Source: an uncultured Clostridia bacterium
GTDB lineage: Bacteria; Bacillota_A; Clostridia; Christensenellales; Borkfalkiaceae
Reading direction: 5' to 3'
Length of the DNA: 17,566 nt
NCBI GenBank assembly: GCA_934292955.1
Contig: CAKQXZ010000039.1
Location: forward strand, 1-17,566
Shown piece after piece: positions 6,733 to 15,520 of the stretch. The first letter of the stretch is position 1; each line of letters opens with the position of its first letter. Under the pieces are notes generated by a model. That model made no database searches. It was not told where the DNA came from and saw only the letters and a program-made list of their open reading frames with translations. Position numbers and translations under genes: made by a program.

Positions 6733-9230
6733 ACTTCACCTCGCACCGTCATAGTCAGATTATCGACGAACAAATCGAAAGTGTTAAGTTCTTCAATGGG
6801 CGAAAACGCAATCGTAACGCTTTGTAAAGAACTCATATCGAACGCGCCGAGACTTGCAAGCTGCAACGAAATTTTAGTCCACTGCCCGGGTCTGGCGACC
6901 GAAGAAACCAACGTCAGCCGACCTTCCGAGTTTTTAAGCGTTACAAAAACTTCTATAGCCGAGCTTTGCGGATTATATACATCGAACGAAATATGCCCGA
7001 ATCTGGAAGAATCGGTCAATACTCCGTTCTGAGCAGAAAGAGTAACCGAGTTTTTATACGATTTCGACGTACCTTTAACGCACGAAATTTTAAGCGACCC
7101 GTTGTTTTTTGCATATTGTGCCGAAATGGAAGCCACGGTATCGTTTACTTCGTCAAACTCGCTTTCATCCGAACAAATCAAACCGCTTATAACGTTTTCG
7201 TTTTCGAAAGAGTTAATAAGCACGTTCAATCCGCCCACATAAATATCTTCCGCAAAAGTCCTGTTACCTTTTTTAACCGAAACTTTCACGTAATTATCAG
7301 GGAAAAATGCAGCATAGAAAAGGTTACCCTCGCCGCTTTTGGCTTTGGATGCAACAGTGCCGCCAACCATGACTTCGGTTACGTCGTTACCTGCGTATAT
7401 TTTTGCCGAAACTTTGCCGTTTGCAGCCGAGCGATCGAAAGTAAGCAGAACGTCTTCCTGTGCGAGCGATATAAGTTTTGCAACCGTTTCGCGCGCGGTT
7501 GCAAACGCTTCTATATCGTTATGAATTATGGTTCCTTGATAAATGAGATCGTATAAGACCTGCATGCTTTCGTTAAAATTGTAATCGAAAACGTCATACT
7601 TTCCCGCAAGTTCTTCGGTTAAAGTTTTAAGTTTATACAGATATTCGTAATCTTCAAGTCCGTCGCGAATGGCTTCAAGACGGATGGAAGCTATAGCGGT
7701 ATCCAGTCCGTATCGCGAACCGGGATAAATAAGATAACCGTCGCCCACGGCACCGGGAAACGCAAGAGCTTCATTCCATACGTCACGGTAAGTATATTTG
7801 CCGCTGTAAACAGACCAGATGTTAACCGACCAGTAATGATTGCCCTGTATACCGTAGTTCATCATCATCCAGTTCAGAGCACGCGCGCTTAATAAGTTGT
7901 CGTCTATATGATAAGTGGGATACGGGTTTGTGGGCTGTATGCATCCGTACCACCACGAGCCGTCGCCTTTCTCTGTCGCCTGTTCCAGACGATAACGGTT
8001 AGACGCCGAATCGTACCAGTCGTAAGTTCCGCACCATGAATCCACACCGTAATCGTCACCGCGTTCGTGACGGTCGAGCACCTCTTTATAGTTGGTGGTG
8101 CAGGCGTTGGGAATTTGCAAAAGCGCGGCTTTTACATCATCTTTGGCGCCAACGGGGAAAAGCGTTTCATCGGCGGCAAGTTCCTTTTTCAAGCGCAAAA
8201 ATCTTTGGTGGACATAGCGCACGTTTTCGTATTTGCCCGTACCGGGTTCGTCAAGCGCGTTGAAAGAAAGTTTGAATTTTTTTACGTAGTTATTCTCGTT
8301 TGAACTTGCCCTTATTATTTCGCTTAAAAAATATTTAAGCCCGTCGTAATCAAATGAAGTAAAATTCTTACCGTCTACCGTATCGGTTACGTAAACAAAA
8401 GGAAGATCGATGGTATTAACCCGCTCGTCTTTTGCAAATTCTATATGCTTTTTAATAAGCTCTTTGCCGGTATACTGTCCTGTTCTGCCGATTGAGGTAT
8501 TGACGCGGTAATCGAGCATAAAATCGATGTAATTATCGATAAGTTCGTCGGTTACGTTATCGCACTGATACATGAACTGGTCGTACCATAAAAAGAAAGA
8601 GGTGCGCGAATGACTTTCGGTGGGAATGGCAAAATCGTAAACTGTTACGTTAAGTTTAGTGGTTTGTGTTTTACCGTTAAGCTTTATCGTTACCGTTGCC
8701 GAATACTTACCCGCAACCGCGTTTTCGGGCGCGCTTACAGTGAATAAAAACGTTTGGTTCTGACCGGCCTTTATTCTGTCTTCTTTTGCCTGCTTAACGC
8801 TTCCGTAAGGAACCAGCGCGTCGGGATAATACCCCGCGCGGAACGTCGTTGTAACCGTGGAAACATTTAGATACTTTTCTACGAATACAGAAACGTTGTC
8901 TTTTGAAATGACGTTTCCGTTTTCGCCCGTTAAATCGCTTACCGAAATTTCGTAATTCTTTATATTGACTTCGGGCGTAACCGTAAGCTGCGCGCTTTCT
9001 TTTTCGTTGGCGGCAAGCGAAAGATTCATTTCTCTGCCGTAATCGGTAACGGGCGCGTCATCGAGCATATATTTTACCGTAGACGGCGAGCTCCATATCA
9101 AGGCTTCCGCTTTTACGTTATTACCGTTGTTCCCGCCGCATGCCGTGCTTGTAAAGAGCAATGCGCATACCGATACGGTTATAGCGATTTTTTTAGCCGC
9201 GTTAAGCCGTTTCCCTTTGTTTTTTAACAT
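6729..9230 (-). CDS. DUF4091-type glycoside-hydrolase-like lipoprotein
   Basis: An 833-residue lipoprotein (lipobox STAC, Cys31). Order of parts: N-terminal beta domain about 40-205; a central TIM-barrel-like region about 205-500 with NALDEPG at 324-330 and a tryptophan/tyrosine-rich stretch at 425-475 (WWYGC, HYWSVNIW); the sequence EAIRDGLEDYEYLYKL at 519-534, which is characteristic of DUF4091 proteins; a small beta domain about 595-668; and a C-terminal beta-sandwich about 670-830 ending LFVDNLTM, related to domains in its neighbours. DUF4091 proteins are glycosidase-like by fold, but I know of no settled reaction, so activity is inferred. It should sit on the outer face of the membrane. 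The ribosome binding site GGAG is 7 nt before the ATG. It follows the large surface lipoprotein gene after a 55-nt gap holding a hairpin. Confidence 0.8.
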   Translation of the reverse strand: MLKNKGKRLNAAKKIAITVSVCALLFTSTACGGNNGNNVKAEALIWSSPSTVKYMLDDAPVTDYGREMNLSLAANEKESAQLTVTPEVNIKNYEISVSDLTGENGNVISKDNVSVFVEKYLNVSTVTTTFRAGYYPDALVPYGSVKQAKEDRIKAGQNQTFLFTVSAPENAVAGKYSATVTIKLNGKTQTTKLNVTVYDFAIPTESHSRTSFFLWYDQFMYQCDNVTDELIDNYIDFMLDYRVNTSIGRTGQYTGKELIKKHIEFAKDERVNTIDLPFVYVTDTVDGKNFTSFDYDGLKYFLSEIIRASSNENNYVKKFKLSFNALDEPGTGKYENVRYVHQRFLRLKKELAADETLFPVGAKDDVKAALLQIPNACTTNYKEVLDRHERGDDYGVDSWCGTYDWYDSASNRYRLEQATEKGDGSWWYGCIQPTNPYPTYHIDDNLLSARALNWMMMNYGIQGNHYWSVNIWSVYSGKYTYRDVWNEALAFPGAVGDGYLIYPGSRYGLDTAIASIRLEAIRDGLEDYEYLYKLKTLTEELAGKYDVFDYNFNESMQVLYDLIYQGTIIHNDIEAFATARETVAKLISLAQEDVLLTFDRSAANGKVSAKIYAGNDVTEVMVGGTVASKAKSGEGNLFYAAFFPDNYVKVSVKKGNRTFAEDIYVGGLNVLINSFENENVISGLICSDESEFDEVNDTVASISAQYAKNNGSLKISCVKGTSKSYKNSVTLSAQNGVLTDSSRFGHISFDVYNPQSSAIEVFVTLKNSEGRLTLVSSVARPGQWTKISLQLASLGAFDMSSLQSVTIAFSPIEELNTFDLFVDNLTMTVRGEV

Positions 9231-9251
9231 TCTTTTTTCTCCGTTTTTTAG

Positions 9252-9276
9252 ATCGGGCGGAAAAAATCCGCCCGAT
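9252..9276 (-). other. Intercistronic hairpin without a U tract
   Basis: ATCGGGCGGA (9252-9261) pairs perfectly with TCCGCCCGAT (9267-9276), leaving a 5-nt loop that reads UUUUU in the minus-strand RNA. It begins 10 nt after the stop of the large lipoprotein gene and ends 21 nt before the DUF4091 start. No U tract follows on the minus strand (the next bases are CTAAAAAAC), so it is unlikely to be a standard terminator. It may protect or define 3' ends after processing and set different expression for the genes on either side. Confidence 0.7.
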
Positions 9277-9285
9277 AATTCTTCT

Positions 9286-12200
9286 TTACGACTTTATGGC
9301 AAGCATTGTGCTTACGTAGAGAGTAAGCGGTTCTGTCGCCACGTCGGCGTAGTGGTCGTTACCCACAACCGCGGAATCGAGAGCTTTAACGGCAGTCGCG
9401 CCGAAATGAACTATTCCGTCGGCAAGAACCGCGCCGTTCACGTCGCCGGAAGTGCCGGTTGCGTCGAACGTAAGCGTTACGGTATTCCAACCCTGTTTAA
9501 GTTCTATTACTTTGGCGAATTTAACGCCTCCGTATGCTCCGCCGCCCGCATTGCCGCCGGTACCGAACTCGAAAGAAACAAACCCGTCACGCGAGGCATA
9601 AACTTCAAACTTAACCGCGTTTTCGCCGCTCGTAAGCATTATCCCTTTTGTCCATGCCGAATAGCAGGCGCGCATATTTTTGTTTTCGGCTTCGTTAGCC
9701 GTCATTTCGAGCATCAGGCTCGGTTTGCCGTTTTTGGTGTATTGCTCGTCGGTGCAAAGCTCAACGTTACCGAATTCTTTATCGGCGGGAAGCGATATAT
9801 TGGTGAAATCTATCGCAAGGTTTTCAACTACTCTTTCGGGTAAAGCCGCGAAGCACACGCTGTCGAGATATAATATGGCGTTTACGCCGCCTTCCATATC
9901 GCCTCCGTTCGTATCGGTGCCCAGTCTGAAGAACAGTTCGCAAATACCGCTTGAAATGTTCAATCCGCTTTGAGCCATATCGTAGCGGAAATCGATGGTT
10001 ATAAAGTTCCAGCCCGCTTTCACGGCTATGGGTTTGGCTTGTTTCGCTCCGTTATAATCAGAACTTCCCGTGCCGATAAACGTATAAACATAAGCGGCAA
10101 CGTCGGAATGCATCCAGAAAGTAATACCCGTAGCGCCCTCGATGTTGGGTATATGGCGGGCGTCGTTCCAGTGAGCAAAACCTGCCTGATGAATACCACC
10201 GTTAGCCGTTCCGATCGTGAGTTTTGCCGACTGACTGCCCGATTTTACATATTGTAAGTCGGTATTAACCGTCATAGAACCGTATATATCGCCAGTTAAA
10301 TCGGGAACTGCGCCGTTTACGGTTTCGAACGATAAGAATTCGCCCTCGGCGGGAACAAGAACTTCAAAACTGATTTCTTGCGAGGGTTTACCCTCTTTTT
10401 CGGCTTTATAGCTGATTATATAACGTCCGCTTTGCGTCAAAGCAAATTCGTCGCCGACGTTTGCGTCTGCAACCGTTCCGTCAGGAGCGGTTACTTTAAC
10501 GGTTAAAGTAACGCCCTCGGTTACGAGCATACGCGGAGCTGCTACGGTAGCCGTGCCGTTAAGAGTTCCGGTTGCGGGAATCGGTTCGTTAAACGTGAAA
10601 TATACTCCGTCGGGAAGTTCGAGTTTTTTAACTCTTACTTCGTCGAGATAAACAGAAAGCTCTTTATCATAAATGTACTCGGTATAGTTGCCGCCGTTTA
10701 CGCTGTTCCAGTTGGTATAGGCGCCTTTCTTTACTCTGTAGAAGCACAATTCGCTTATACCGTTTTTAATGTCGAGCGCAGCCAACTTGGTTTCGTTAAC
10801 GGTCTTTGCGCCGGGATTGTAAATCTGATAGTCGAAATTAATCGTAACTTCGTTCCAACCCTTAACAAGTTTAATTACGTGAGAAATTCTTGCTCCCGAG
10901 TACTTATCGCCGGCGCCTGTAGCTATGCTTGCAACTATATAAGCGCCGTCTTTCTTACCGCAGTAAATCCACATCGAAAGCCCGTTAGCACCCTCTACGT
11001 CAGCGGTTTTTACCTGATTTTCCCAATAGCAGAAACCCGCCGCATGTGTGTTTTGATTAGGTCTCTTCGGCCCGAACGTAAGTTTTGCCGAATATTTGCC
11101 CGATTTTACGAAAGCGGGGTCGTCGTTGAGTTCTTCGTTGCCAATTCTCTGCCCCCAGGCGGGAACGTTGAAATCGGGGTTGTCGGCGCCGTCTTTGCCT
11201 GTTGCCACAACGGTAGCCGTGCGCGACAAAGAAAAGCTTTCGTCTGCATTTTTTGCGGTGAATACAATCTCGGTAACGCCGCTTGCCGCATTGAGTTTTT
11301 CGCCCTGCGCAACTTCTTTTTCTTCCTGATATTGTCCGCTTACTTTAACGGTTACCGTAACGCCTTCGGTTTCGTGCGACAACGTAGCCGTGGGAATTAT
11401 TATTTCATCGCCTTCGGTTACTTTAAAATCTGTCTCTGAAAGCATCAAATCGAGAGCGGTTACTTTAATGGTTTTTTCTATAATTTCTTTTTCTTCTTCG
11501 CCCGAAACAAGCGTGTATTTAAGGGTTACGTCGGCAAGGGAAACGAATTTCACCTTATCGCCCTGTGCTACGGTTTTTGTTTCGCCGTCCTGCGTAATCT
11601 CGGTCTTGACGGTTGCGTCTTCATACCCGAATGCGCGAACGCTTGCTATTTCATATTCGGCAAGCTGGAAAGTTCCGCTTACAAAAGTTTTTTCGTTTAA
11701 ATAAAGTCCGTTTACGGTTATCATGTAAGACAAAGGAACCGAGTTGCCCTCTTCGTCTTCGACTTTGTAACTTACATTGTATTCGCCGGCGCGTTCGAAA
11801 TTGCAAACGTTTTCGCTTACCTGAAGAGCCGAGCCGTCAAGAGTTACCGAAACTATCGATTTTTTAATATTTTCGGCCGTAGTCTTATTGTCGGTTGCAA
11901 CTATAGAAGCAAGATCCTCGGTAAAATTATATTCGCCTTTCTCCGCTGTTTTATCGTTTATAGGCGAAGTGACTACCGGTGAGGTTGCGTCCTTGATTAC
12001 GTTCAGCTTGTAAGTCTTTTCCTGACTCTCTCCATAATAGGTTACCGTGACTTTAACAGAGTATTCGCCTGTAACGGTCGGAACGAATTTACCGTCTTCT
12101 CCCACCGTTACGCTTTTGCCGTTGACGGTTACATCGTAAACCACGCTCCAACCCGTAACGCCTTCCACGTTAAGGGTTATGTTCACGGTATCGCCCTCTT

Positions 12201-12336
12201 CACACACGACCGGTACGTTCGCCGTGAACGACCACTCTTCGTTTGGGTCGTCACTTATACAGGCAACGCCTGTAAGTGCGAACACCAGTCCTGCAAGACA
12301 CATAAACAGTGCCGCGAGTCTTGTTCTTTTCATCAT
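9286..12336 (-). CDS. Large surface lipoprotein: Ig-like domains plus three carbohydrate-binding-like repeats
   Basis: About 1016 residues with no catalytic domain visible. It has a signal peptide with Cys27 (GVAC, a weak lipobox), then Ig-like beta domains at about 35-115, 117-210, 213-297 and 298-378. Three related sandwiches follow at about 385-575, 667-834 and 840-1015, with another Ig-like segment at 580-664 between the first two. The sandwiches share AGFCYW / AGFAHW / ACYSAW, a glycine-rich segment, and GWNEVTI / GWNFITI / GWNTVTL; the first two end in an LYLD/VYLD strand. There is no LPXTG or SLH anchor. A cell-surface glycan-binding role is inferred. The frame opens at a TTG (12339), but GGAGG (12346-12342) serves the ATG at 12336 (5 nt) or 12333 (8 nt). 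It follows the AraC gene by about 12 nt. Confidence 0.78.
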   Translation of the reverse strand: MMKRTRLAALFMCLAGLVFALTGVACISDDPNEEWSFTANVPVVCEEGDTVNITLNVEGVTGWSVVYDVTVNGKSVTVGEDGKFVPTVTGEYSVKVTVTYYGESQEKTYKLNVIKDATSPVVTSPINDKTAEKGEYNFTEDLASIVATDNKTTAENIKKSIVSVTLDGSALQVSENVCNFERAGEYNVSYKVEDEEGNSVPLSYMITVNGLYLNEKTFVSGTFQLAEYEIASVRAFGYEDATVKTEITQDGETKTVAQGDKVKFVSLADVTLKYTLVSGEEEKEIIEKTIKVTALDLMLSETDFKVTEGDEIIIPTATLSHETEGVTVTVKVSGQYQEEKEVAQGEKLNAASGVTEIVFTAKNADESFSLSRTATVVATGKDGADNPDFNVPAWGQRIGNEELNDDPAFVKSGKYSAKLTFGPKRPNQNTHAAGFCYWENQVKTADVEGANGLSMWIYCGKKDGAYIVASIATGAGDKYSGARISHVIKLVKGWNEVTINFDYQIYNPGAKTVNETKLAALDIKNGISELCFYRVKKGAYTNWNSVNGGNYTEYIYDKELSVYLDEVRVKKLELPDGVYFTFNEPIPATGTLNGTATVAAPRMLVTEGVTLTVKVTAPDGTVADANVGDEFALTQSGRYIISYKAEKEGKPSQEISFEVLVPAEGEFLSFETVNGAVPDLTGDIYGSMTVNTDLQYVKSGSQSAKLTIGTANGGIHQAGFAHWNDARHIPNIEGATGITFWMHSDVAAYVYTFIGTGSSDYNGAKQAKPIAVKAGWNFITIDFRYDMAQSGLNISSGICELFFRLGTDTNGGDMEGGVNAILYLDSVCFAALPERVVENLAIDFTNISLPADKEFGNVELCTDEQYTKNGKPSLMLEMTANEAENKNMRACYSAWTKGIMLTSGENAVKFEVYASRDGFVSFEFGTGGNAGGGAYGGVKFAKVIELKQGWNTVTLTFDATGTSGDVNGAVLADGIVHFGATAVKALDSAVVGNDHYADVATEPLTLYVSTMLAIKS

Positions 12337-12348
12337 CAATTCCTCCGT

Positions 12349-13218
12349 TTATTGATTTTTATTCATTTGCAAAAGTTTTTGTTTTTTCACCATTTCGCGA
12401 TATTCTTTGGGAGAATAACCTTTATAGCGTTTAAAACTTCCGCTAAAATGTGCATAATTATTAAATCCGCACTCAACCGCTATGGTTTTGAACGACATAG
12501 ACGTGTGCGTTATGCAGTTGTCGGCTACCTCGAGCCGATAAATTAATATATATTCCTGCGCCGAAACACCGAACTGTTTTTTGAACATACGGTATAAACT
12601 GCTTCGTTCAAACCCGAATTTTTCGCATATTTCGGTTATCGAAAGATCGCGATAATAGTTTTTATGAATATATTCTATAACTTTGTTCAGATTATCGCTG
12701 TATTTAACCTCGCGCTTACCTTTCTGCGTTATTATTTTCGAAAGAAAACAATCTAAAAATTCATAAGCTTTTCCTATGACGTAATAATCGGGGTAATTCA
12801 TTTCGGGGCGACAAAGCATATCTTTTATTATGGAGCGCAGTTCGGTAACGTCATTTAGAACAAGAACGTAGTTATATTCGTCGAATCCGCACCGTCTGAA
12901 ATACTCTTCTGCCGAATTACCGTCTATACCAAGCCATACATACGACCATATATTCTTTTTATCCGAATAATAATCGATAAGCTCGCCCGGACGTATCAAA
13001 AAAGCATTTCCGCTATTAGCAGGATATTGCTTACCCTTCACGCGGACGTAACCATTACCGTCAAGCACTACGTGCAGGACGTAGCTGTCTTTTATGGTGG
13101 GCGCATGGGATGTTTCTTTGCTCCACCTATGATATCCGTATTGAGTCAATTTGAAATCGTCGCGTTCGTATTTTTGAAAAAAGCGATATTGAAACCCGCG
13201 TTCTTTCGAATCTTCCAT
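12349..13218 (-). CDS. AraC-family transcriptional regulator
   Basis: A 289-residue regulator. The N-terminal half (about 20-100) is a cupin-type sugar-sensing domain (VLHVVLDGNGYVRVKGKQYP, then FLIRPGELIDYY). The C-terminal 105 residues are a typical AraC DNA-binding domain with two helix-turn-helix units near 192-213 (SITEICEKFGFERSSLYRMF) and 241-262 (MSFKTIAVECGFNNYAHFSG), closing with the family tail FKRYKGYSPKEYR. The gene starts 9 nt after the GH36 stop and sits inside the operon it most likely controls. The helically phased TTGCRA repeats upstream of the GH36 promoter are its best candidate sites. It is probably an activator responding to a sugar from the imported glycan; the effector is unknown. 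Confidence 0.93.
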   Translation of the reverse strand: MEDSKERGFQYRFFQKYERDDFKLTQYGYHRWSKETSHAPTIKDSYVLHVVLDGNGYVRVKGKQYPANSGNAFLIRPGELIDYYSDKKNIWSYVWLGIDGNSAEEYFRRCGFDEYNYVLVLNDVTELRSIIKDMLCRPEMNYPDYYVIGKAYEFLDCFLSKIITQKGKREVKYSDNLNKVIEYIHKNYYRDLSITEICEKFGFERSSLYRMFKKQFGVSAQEYILIYRLEVADNCITHTSMSFKTIAVECGFNNYAHFSGSFKRYKGYSPKEYREMVKKQKLLQMNKNQ

Positions 13219-13227
13219 TATATGTCC

Positions 13228-15423
13228 CTATTTTACTTCCTTTATAATAAACGAAACACCGCTGCCCGTTTTGCCTTTTTTAAGATAAACCCCGCCGATT
13301 CGGTCACCTTTCCAGTGAGGACATAAAAGATCGGCTATTTTCAGTCCGGCTTTTTCAAGCGTTCGGCCGTGCAGTTTCAGCCCGTAATCGCCTATTTCGT
13401 ATAAACTTTCGGGTTTTAATCCTTTTATTTTTATATTAATGCATTCGGTGCGCGGCTGCGAATTCGTCTGCAAGAACGTAAACAACGCCGACGAGCGGTC
13501 GGGTAAAACGTTAAGAACCGCGTAATAAAATCTTTTGTCGGTTTCAAGACGATATAAATCGCCGTCTTCTATATAAGCCGCCACCGCTCTTCTGTCATCG
13601 GAAAAACCGCGATATTCTTTTATTTGTTCATCGGACAGAACAGTCAGATCGAGTTCATAACCGAAACCGCCAAGACGAGAAATCAAAAATCTGAACTCTT
13701 CGTCGGGATGTTTACCGGAATACCCCTCGTCCGCAGAAAAATGATAGCTTAAAACCCGCATCGGATAAGCAATCGTAGCGTCGTACTGCATAAACGCTCT
13801 GCCATAAGGATCGGTATTGTCGGAAACCCAGATGAGCGGCTGGTAATAAAGCATTCCGAGGTCGAATCGCCCCCCGCCTCCCGCACAGCCCTCGAGCCAC
13901 ACGTCAGGAAATTTTTCGGTTATGGTGCCGAGTATTTTATATAAATTAAGAACGTAACGATGCCATAATTCTCCCTGATTTTTGATATATTTACTGCCCG
14001 CCTCCGAAATATATCTGTTCGCGTCCCATTTCAAATAAGTTATCTTATATCGCGATAAATAATCGGTAATAAGATTTATTATATATTCGACCACGCCGGG
14101 ATTTGCAAGGTCCAGAACGTATTGATTGCGGCTTTCGCTGCCCGCGTCGCCGTTGTTAAGCACCCATTCGGGGTGAGCAGAATATAACGCGCTGCTTTCG
14201 CTTACCATTTCGGGTTCAAACCATATGCCGAAGTTCAAGTTGAGCTCGCTCAGTTTTTTTATGCAAAAATCCAAGCCGTTCGGAAATTTTTCTTTTATTA
14301 ATCGCCAGTCCCCAAGACCGCTTTTGTCGTCGCAACGGAACCAGCCGTCGTCAAGAACTACCGTGTCGGCGCCTATCAGAGCCGCTTTTTCGGCGAATTT
14401 TATAAACTTTTCTTCGTTTACGTCAAAACCGTAACTTTCCCAGGTATTGGCTACAACAGGCAAAGACTTATTAAACCGAGGCGGTAAAATACGTTCGCGT
14501 ATCAGCTTATGCATATTGCGCGACGCACCGCCGATGCCGTTGTCGCTAAAAGTCACAACTGCTTGCGGCGTATAAAAACTTTCCCCTTTTGCAAGCGTCC
14601 AATTAAAATTTTTGTCGTTAATTCCGCAAACGATACGCAAAAAATTGCGTTCATCGTAATCTAAAAGATTTTTGAAATTGCCGCTGTATAAAAGATTGAA
14701 CGCATAACAATCTCCGTATTCTTCGGTCGCCGCAGGCGAACATAACGCTATAAACGGATTCGACGCATGCCCCGTCATTCCCACCGAAGAACTTATTTCG
14801 TATTTGCCCTTTAATAATTTTTGCCGTTCAAGCCGGAATTCCGAACCGCATCCCCCGGAGTATGATATAACTTCAAAATCGGGGTTTTCAAAATCCATTT
14901 GTAAACTTGCCGCCGCCGTGAGCGAAATTTTTCCTTTTCCCTCGTTTTTAACGCAAGCGAAACGGCAAATCACGTCGCATTCCTCGGCTACGTAATAATA
15001 AAGATCTGCGGTTATGCCTTTATCTTCGTCGCATAACGTTATTTTAACGCCTTCCGAAAGCTTGCGGACCGCAGGCATTACGTAATCTTCGGGGAGAGAA
15101 TGCACCCTTTCGTAACCGCGGTATTTCAGTCTGCATCCTATATATCCGTTTTCGTCGGTCATATTAACGGCGCAGGTACGGGTATCGCCCGAATTATCGC
15201 CCGAATATTCGTATTTTCCGCTCGCATAAGTATAACGTAAGCCTAAATTTTTATCGTAAGGACAAAACCCGAATATCTGATCGTTTTTCAAGTAATCCAG
15301 ATCGTAATCGATAATTTTCGCGCCGTAATATATCCGTTCGAGGAATCCGTTGTATATTTTCAAAACAAGACAAGTATTTTCGGTTTCAATAACAAACCTC
15401 TGGTTTTTTATATGAATGGACAT
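13228..15423 (-). CDS. GH36 alpha-galactosidase
   Basis: A 731-residue GH36 enzyme, the usual size for the bacterial tetrameric subgroup, without a signal peptide, hydrolysing terminal alpha-galactosyl residues in the cytoplasm. Order: N-terminal beta-supersandwich (to about 310), the linker helix MHKLIRERILPPRF, TIM barrel, and a C-terminal beta domain. The nucleophile is Asp467 in KWDANR, the acid/base Asp535 in SDNTD. The cysteine/glycine loop EGCAGGGGRFD and WFEPEMV are also intact. Related GH36 members act on alpha-N-acetylgalactosamine, which sequence alone does not exclude. I place the start at 15423: the frame also opens at an ATG at 15456, but that codon overlaps the -10 box (15455-15460), so it cannot be translated from this promoter. 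AAAGGCGG lies 6 nt before 15423. It is the first gene of the long operon. Confidence 0.94.
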   Translation of the reverse strand: MSIHIKNQRFVIETENTCLVLKIYNGFLERIYYGAKIIDYDLDYLKNDQIFGFCPYDKNLGLRYTYASGKYEYSGDNSGDTRTCAVNMTDENGYIGCRLKYRGYERVHSLPEDYVMPAVRKLSEGVKITLCDEDKGITADLYYYVAEECDVICRFACVKNEGKGKISLTAAASLQMDFENPDFEVISYSGGCGSEFRLERQKLLKGKYEISSSVGMTGHASNPFIALCSPAATEEYGDCYAFNLLYSGNFKNLLDYDERNFLRIVCGINDKNFNWTLAKGESFYTPQAVVTFSDNGIGGASRNMHKLIRERILPPRFNKSLPVVANTWESYGFDVNEEKFIKFAEKAALIGADTVVLDDGWFRCDDKSGLGDWRLIKEKFPNGLDFCIKKLSELNLNFGIWFEPEMVSESSALYSAHPEWVLNNGDAGSESRNQYVLDLANPGVVEYIINLITDYLSRYKITYLKWDANRYISEAGSKYIKNQGELWHRYVLNLYKILGTITEKFPDVWLEGCAGGGGRFDLGMLYYQPLIWVSDNTDPYGRAFMQYDATIAYPMRVLSYHFSADEGYSGKHPDEEFRFLISRLGGFGYELDLTVLSDEQIKEYRGFSDDRRAVAAYIEDGDLYRLETDKRFYYAVLNVLPDRSSALFTFLQTNSQPRTECINIKIKGLKPESLYEIGDYGLKLHGRTLEKAGLKIADLLCPHWKGDRIGGVYLKKGKTGSGVSFIIKEVK

Positions 15424-15454
15424 ACACGACCGCCTTTCTTCTGTTAACACAATC

Positions 15455-15483
15455 ATTATAGTTTAATATTTTTCGCAAGTCAA
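15455..15483 (-). promoter_or_regulatory. Near-consensus promoter of the GH36-AraC-importer operon
   Basis: On the minus strand TTGACT (15483-15478) and a perfect TATAAT (15460-15455) are spaced by 17 nt. The predicted start is near 15448, giving a leader of about 25 nt that carries the GH36 ribosome binding site. No other convincing promoter is seen before the operon genes down to 2674, so this one may drive about 12.7 kb. Confidence 0.8.
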
Positions 15484-15520
15484 TATACTCATGTTGCAAA
15501 AACTTGCAAGTTTATCGCAA
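15473..15520 (-). promoter_or_regulatory. Helically phased TTGCRA repeats, candidate AraC operators
   Basis: On the minus strand TTGCGA begins at 15520, TTGCAA at 15509, TTGCAA at 15499 and TTGCGA at 15478. Spacings are 11, 10 and 21 nt, so all copies fall on one DNA face; those at 15520, 15499 and 15478 have an exact 21-nt period. The last copy shares a base with the -35 hexamer. A perfect 14-bp palindrome (15500-15513) is embedded. Two major-groove half-sites about 10-11 bp apart, with one site next to the -35 box, is the usual arrangement for AraC-family activators. Confidence 0.6.

Noticed and set aside
9127..9843. Plus-strand 238-residue ORF across the junction of the two large lipoproteins
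   Set aside because: It runs through two convincing coding regions and the intercistronic hairpin and has no recognisable features.
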